Shown here piece by piece: positions 5,461 to 5,811 of a DNA stretch of 5,811 bases (position 1 is its first letter; every line of letters begins with the position of its first letter). The stretch comes from Chitinophagaceae bacterium (GTDB taxonomy: Bacteria; Bacteroidota; Bacteroidia; Chitinophagales; Chitinophagaceae), in the NCBI GenBank assembly GCA_003455235.1, contig DMRT01000052.1, forward strand, positions 1 through 5,811, written 5' to 3'. The translations under genes and the position numbers were made by a program. Below the pieces are notes generated by a model. It was not told the origin of the DNA. It saw nothing but the letters and a program-made list of their open reading frames with translations, and made no database searches.

Positions 5461-5811
5461 ATGACAATCGAACATCTTAAGTCTATGAGGGACCGTGTAC
5501 TGGTCCTGGGGAGGTTTCTTTGACGTCGCAAACAGAGAAGCCAAAATAGCAAACGACAAACAACTTTCCCTTTCACCGGGTTTTTGGGATGACAATGCAC
5601 GTGCCACTTCCATCTTAAAGGAGATTAAGGTAAACGAGTACTGGATCAACCTGTATCATGCTGTTGATACGGCTGTGGAAGACTTTGCCGTGCTCTTTGA
5701 GTTCTGGAAAGCAGGCGAGACCACGGAAGAAGACGTGAAGCAGGCCTTTGATTCCGCCATTGAAAAGATCGAAGAAGCCGAGTTCAAGAGCACGCTCAAT
5801 GAGCCGGAAGA
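5461..5811 (+). CDS. prfB: Peptide chain release factor 2 (RF2), 5' part, with programmed +1 frameshift
   Basis: RF2 is a cytoplasmic translation factor that recognises UGA and UAA stop codons and triggers peptide release. The zero frame from ATG 5461 gives 20 codons (MTIEHLKSMRDRVLVLGRFL) and then TGA at 5521-5523. Skipping one base (T5521) continues as DVANREAKIANDKQLSLSPG and on to the window end, 116 complete codons in all. The N-terminus matches Bacteroidota RF2 (MTIEQLK...LRRYLD), which fixes the start, and the rest fits the helical PCRF domain 1: LSLSPGFWDD, then ARATSILKEI, VNEYWINLYH and a long acidic helical segment ending LNEPE. The GGQ and SPF motifs lie beyond the right edge. The frame break coincides exactly with the conserved RF2 recoding site, so it is regulation, not a pseudogene. 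RF2 controls its own synthesis this way: low RF2 makes the ribosome pause at UGA and shift. An automatic caller may start the gene too late or call it disrupted. Confidence 0.95.
5508..5524 (+). promoter_or_regulatory. prfB: prfB programmed +1 frameshift signal
   Basis: The parts are an internal Shine-Dalgarno-like GGGGAGG (5508-5514), a 3-nt spacer TTT (5515-5517), and the slippery CTT TGA C (5518-5524). Order and spacing are the same as in Escherichia coli prfB, where AGGGGG is followed by TAT and CTTTGAC. GGAGG is fully complementary to the CCUCC anti-Shine-Dalgarno of 16S rRNA. TGA followed by C is a weak stop context that favours the shift. Confidence 0.95.

Noticed and set aside
5521..5523. 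In-frame TGA making prfB look like a pseudogene
   Set aside because: It sits exactly in the conserved CTT TGA C recoding site with the upstream GGGGAGG at the right spacing.
5419..5649. 76-codon minus-strand frame
   Set aside because: It is antisense to the prfB start and recoding site, and there is no support for it.

Overview
The window looks like chromosomal DNA from a member of the Bacteroidota, most likely near the Chitinophagaceae. The signs are a T9SS type B (gliding-motility, CHU-C type) C-terminal sorting domain, several perfect TAnnTTTG -7 promoter boxes, A-rich leaders without Shine-Dalgarno sequences, and protein sequences of the style seen in that group. The family assignment is an inference from sequence style. 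No mobile element, CRISPR array, tRNA or rRNA was seen.

Layout. (1) Positions 1-117, minus: the first 39 codons of a probable exported protein that runs off the left edge. (2) 296-1321, plus: a two-gene unit made of a membrane-anchored OB-fold (tRNA_anti-like) protein and an exported YceI-family lipocalin-like protein, ending in a strong hairpin terminator at 1346-1380. (3) 1397-1669, minus: a 90-aa hypothetical protein convergent on that terminator. (4) 1670-1929: a 260-bp AT-rich gap with a 12-bp palindrome over the predicted promoter and three DnaA-box-like words. (5) 1930-2733, minus: a secreted 267-aa protein built of eight units of about 25 residues with YD/RHS-like signatures, with its own promoter. 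(6) 2824-5271, minus: an 815-aa secreted, multi-domain Ig-like/PKD protein with a T9SS type B sorting domain. (7) 5272-5460: a divergent intergenic region with an 8+8 bp dyad. (8) 5461 to the right edge, plus: the 5' part of prfB (release factor 2), including the programmed +1 frameshift site CTT TGA C at codons 20-21.

How the genes relate. The OB-fold and YceI genes are 27 bp apart and probably co-transcribed, which suggests a shared envelope role. The 815-aa and 267-aa genes are neighbours on one strand and both exported, but a good promoter lies between them, so they need not form an operon. prfB is an unrelated housekeeping gene.

I see no convincing new multi-gene system. The most informative element is the intact prfB recoding site, which automated gene calling would break or truncate. 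After that come the regular repeat protein and the upstream-shifted starts that the promoter positions correct.
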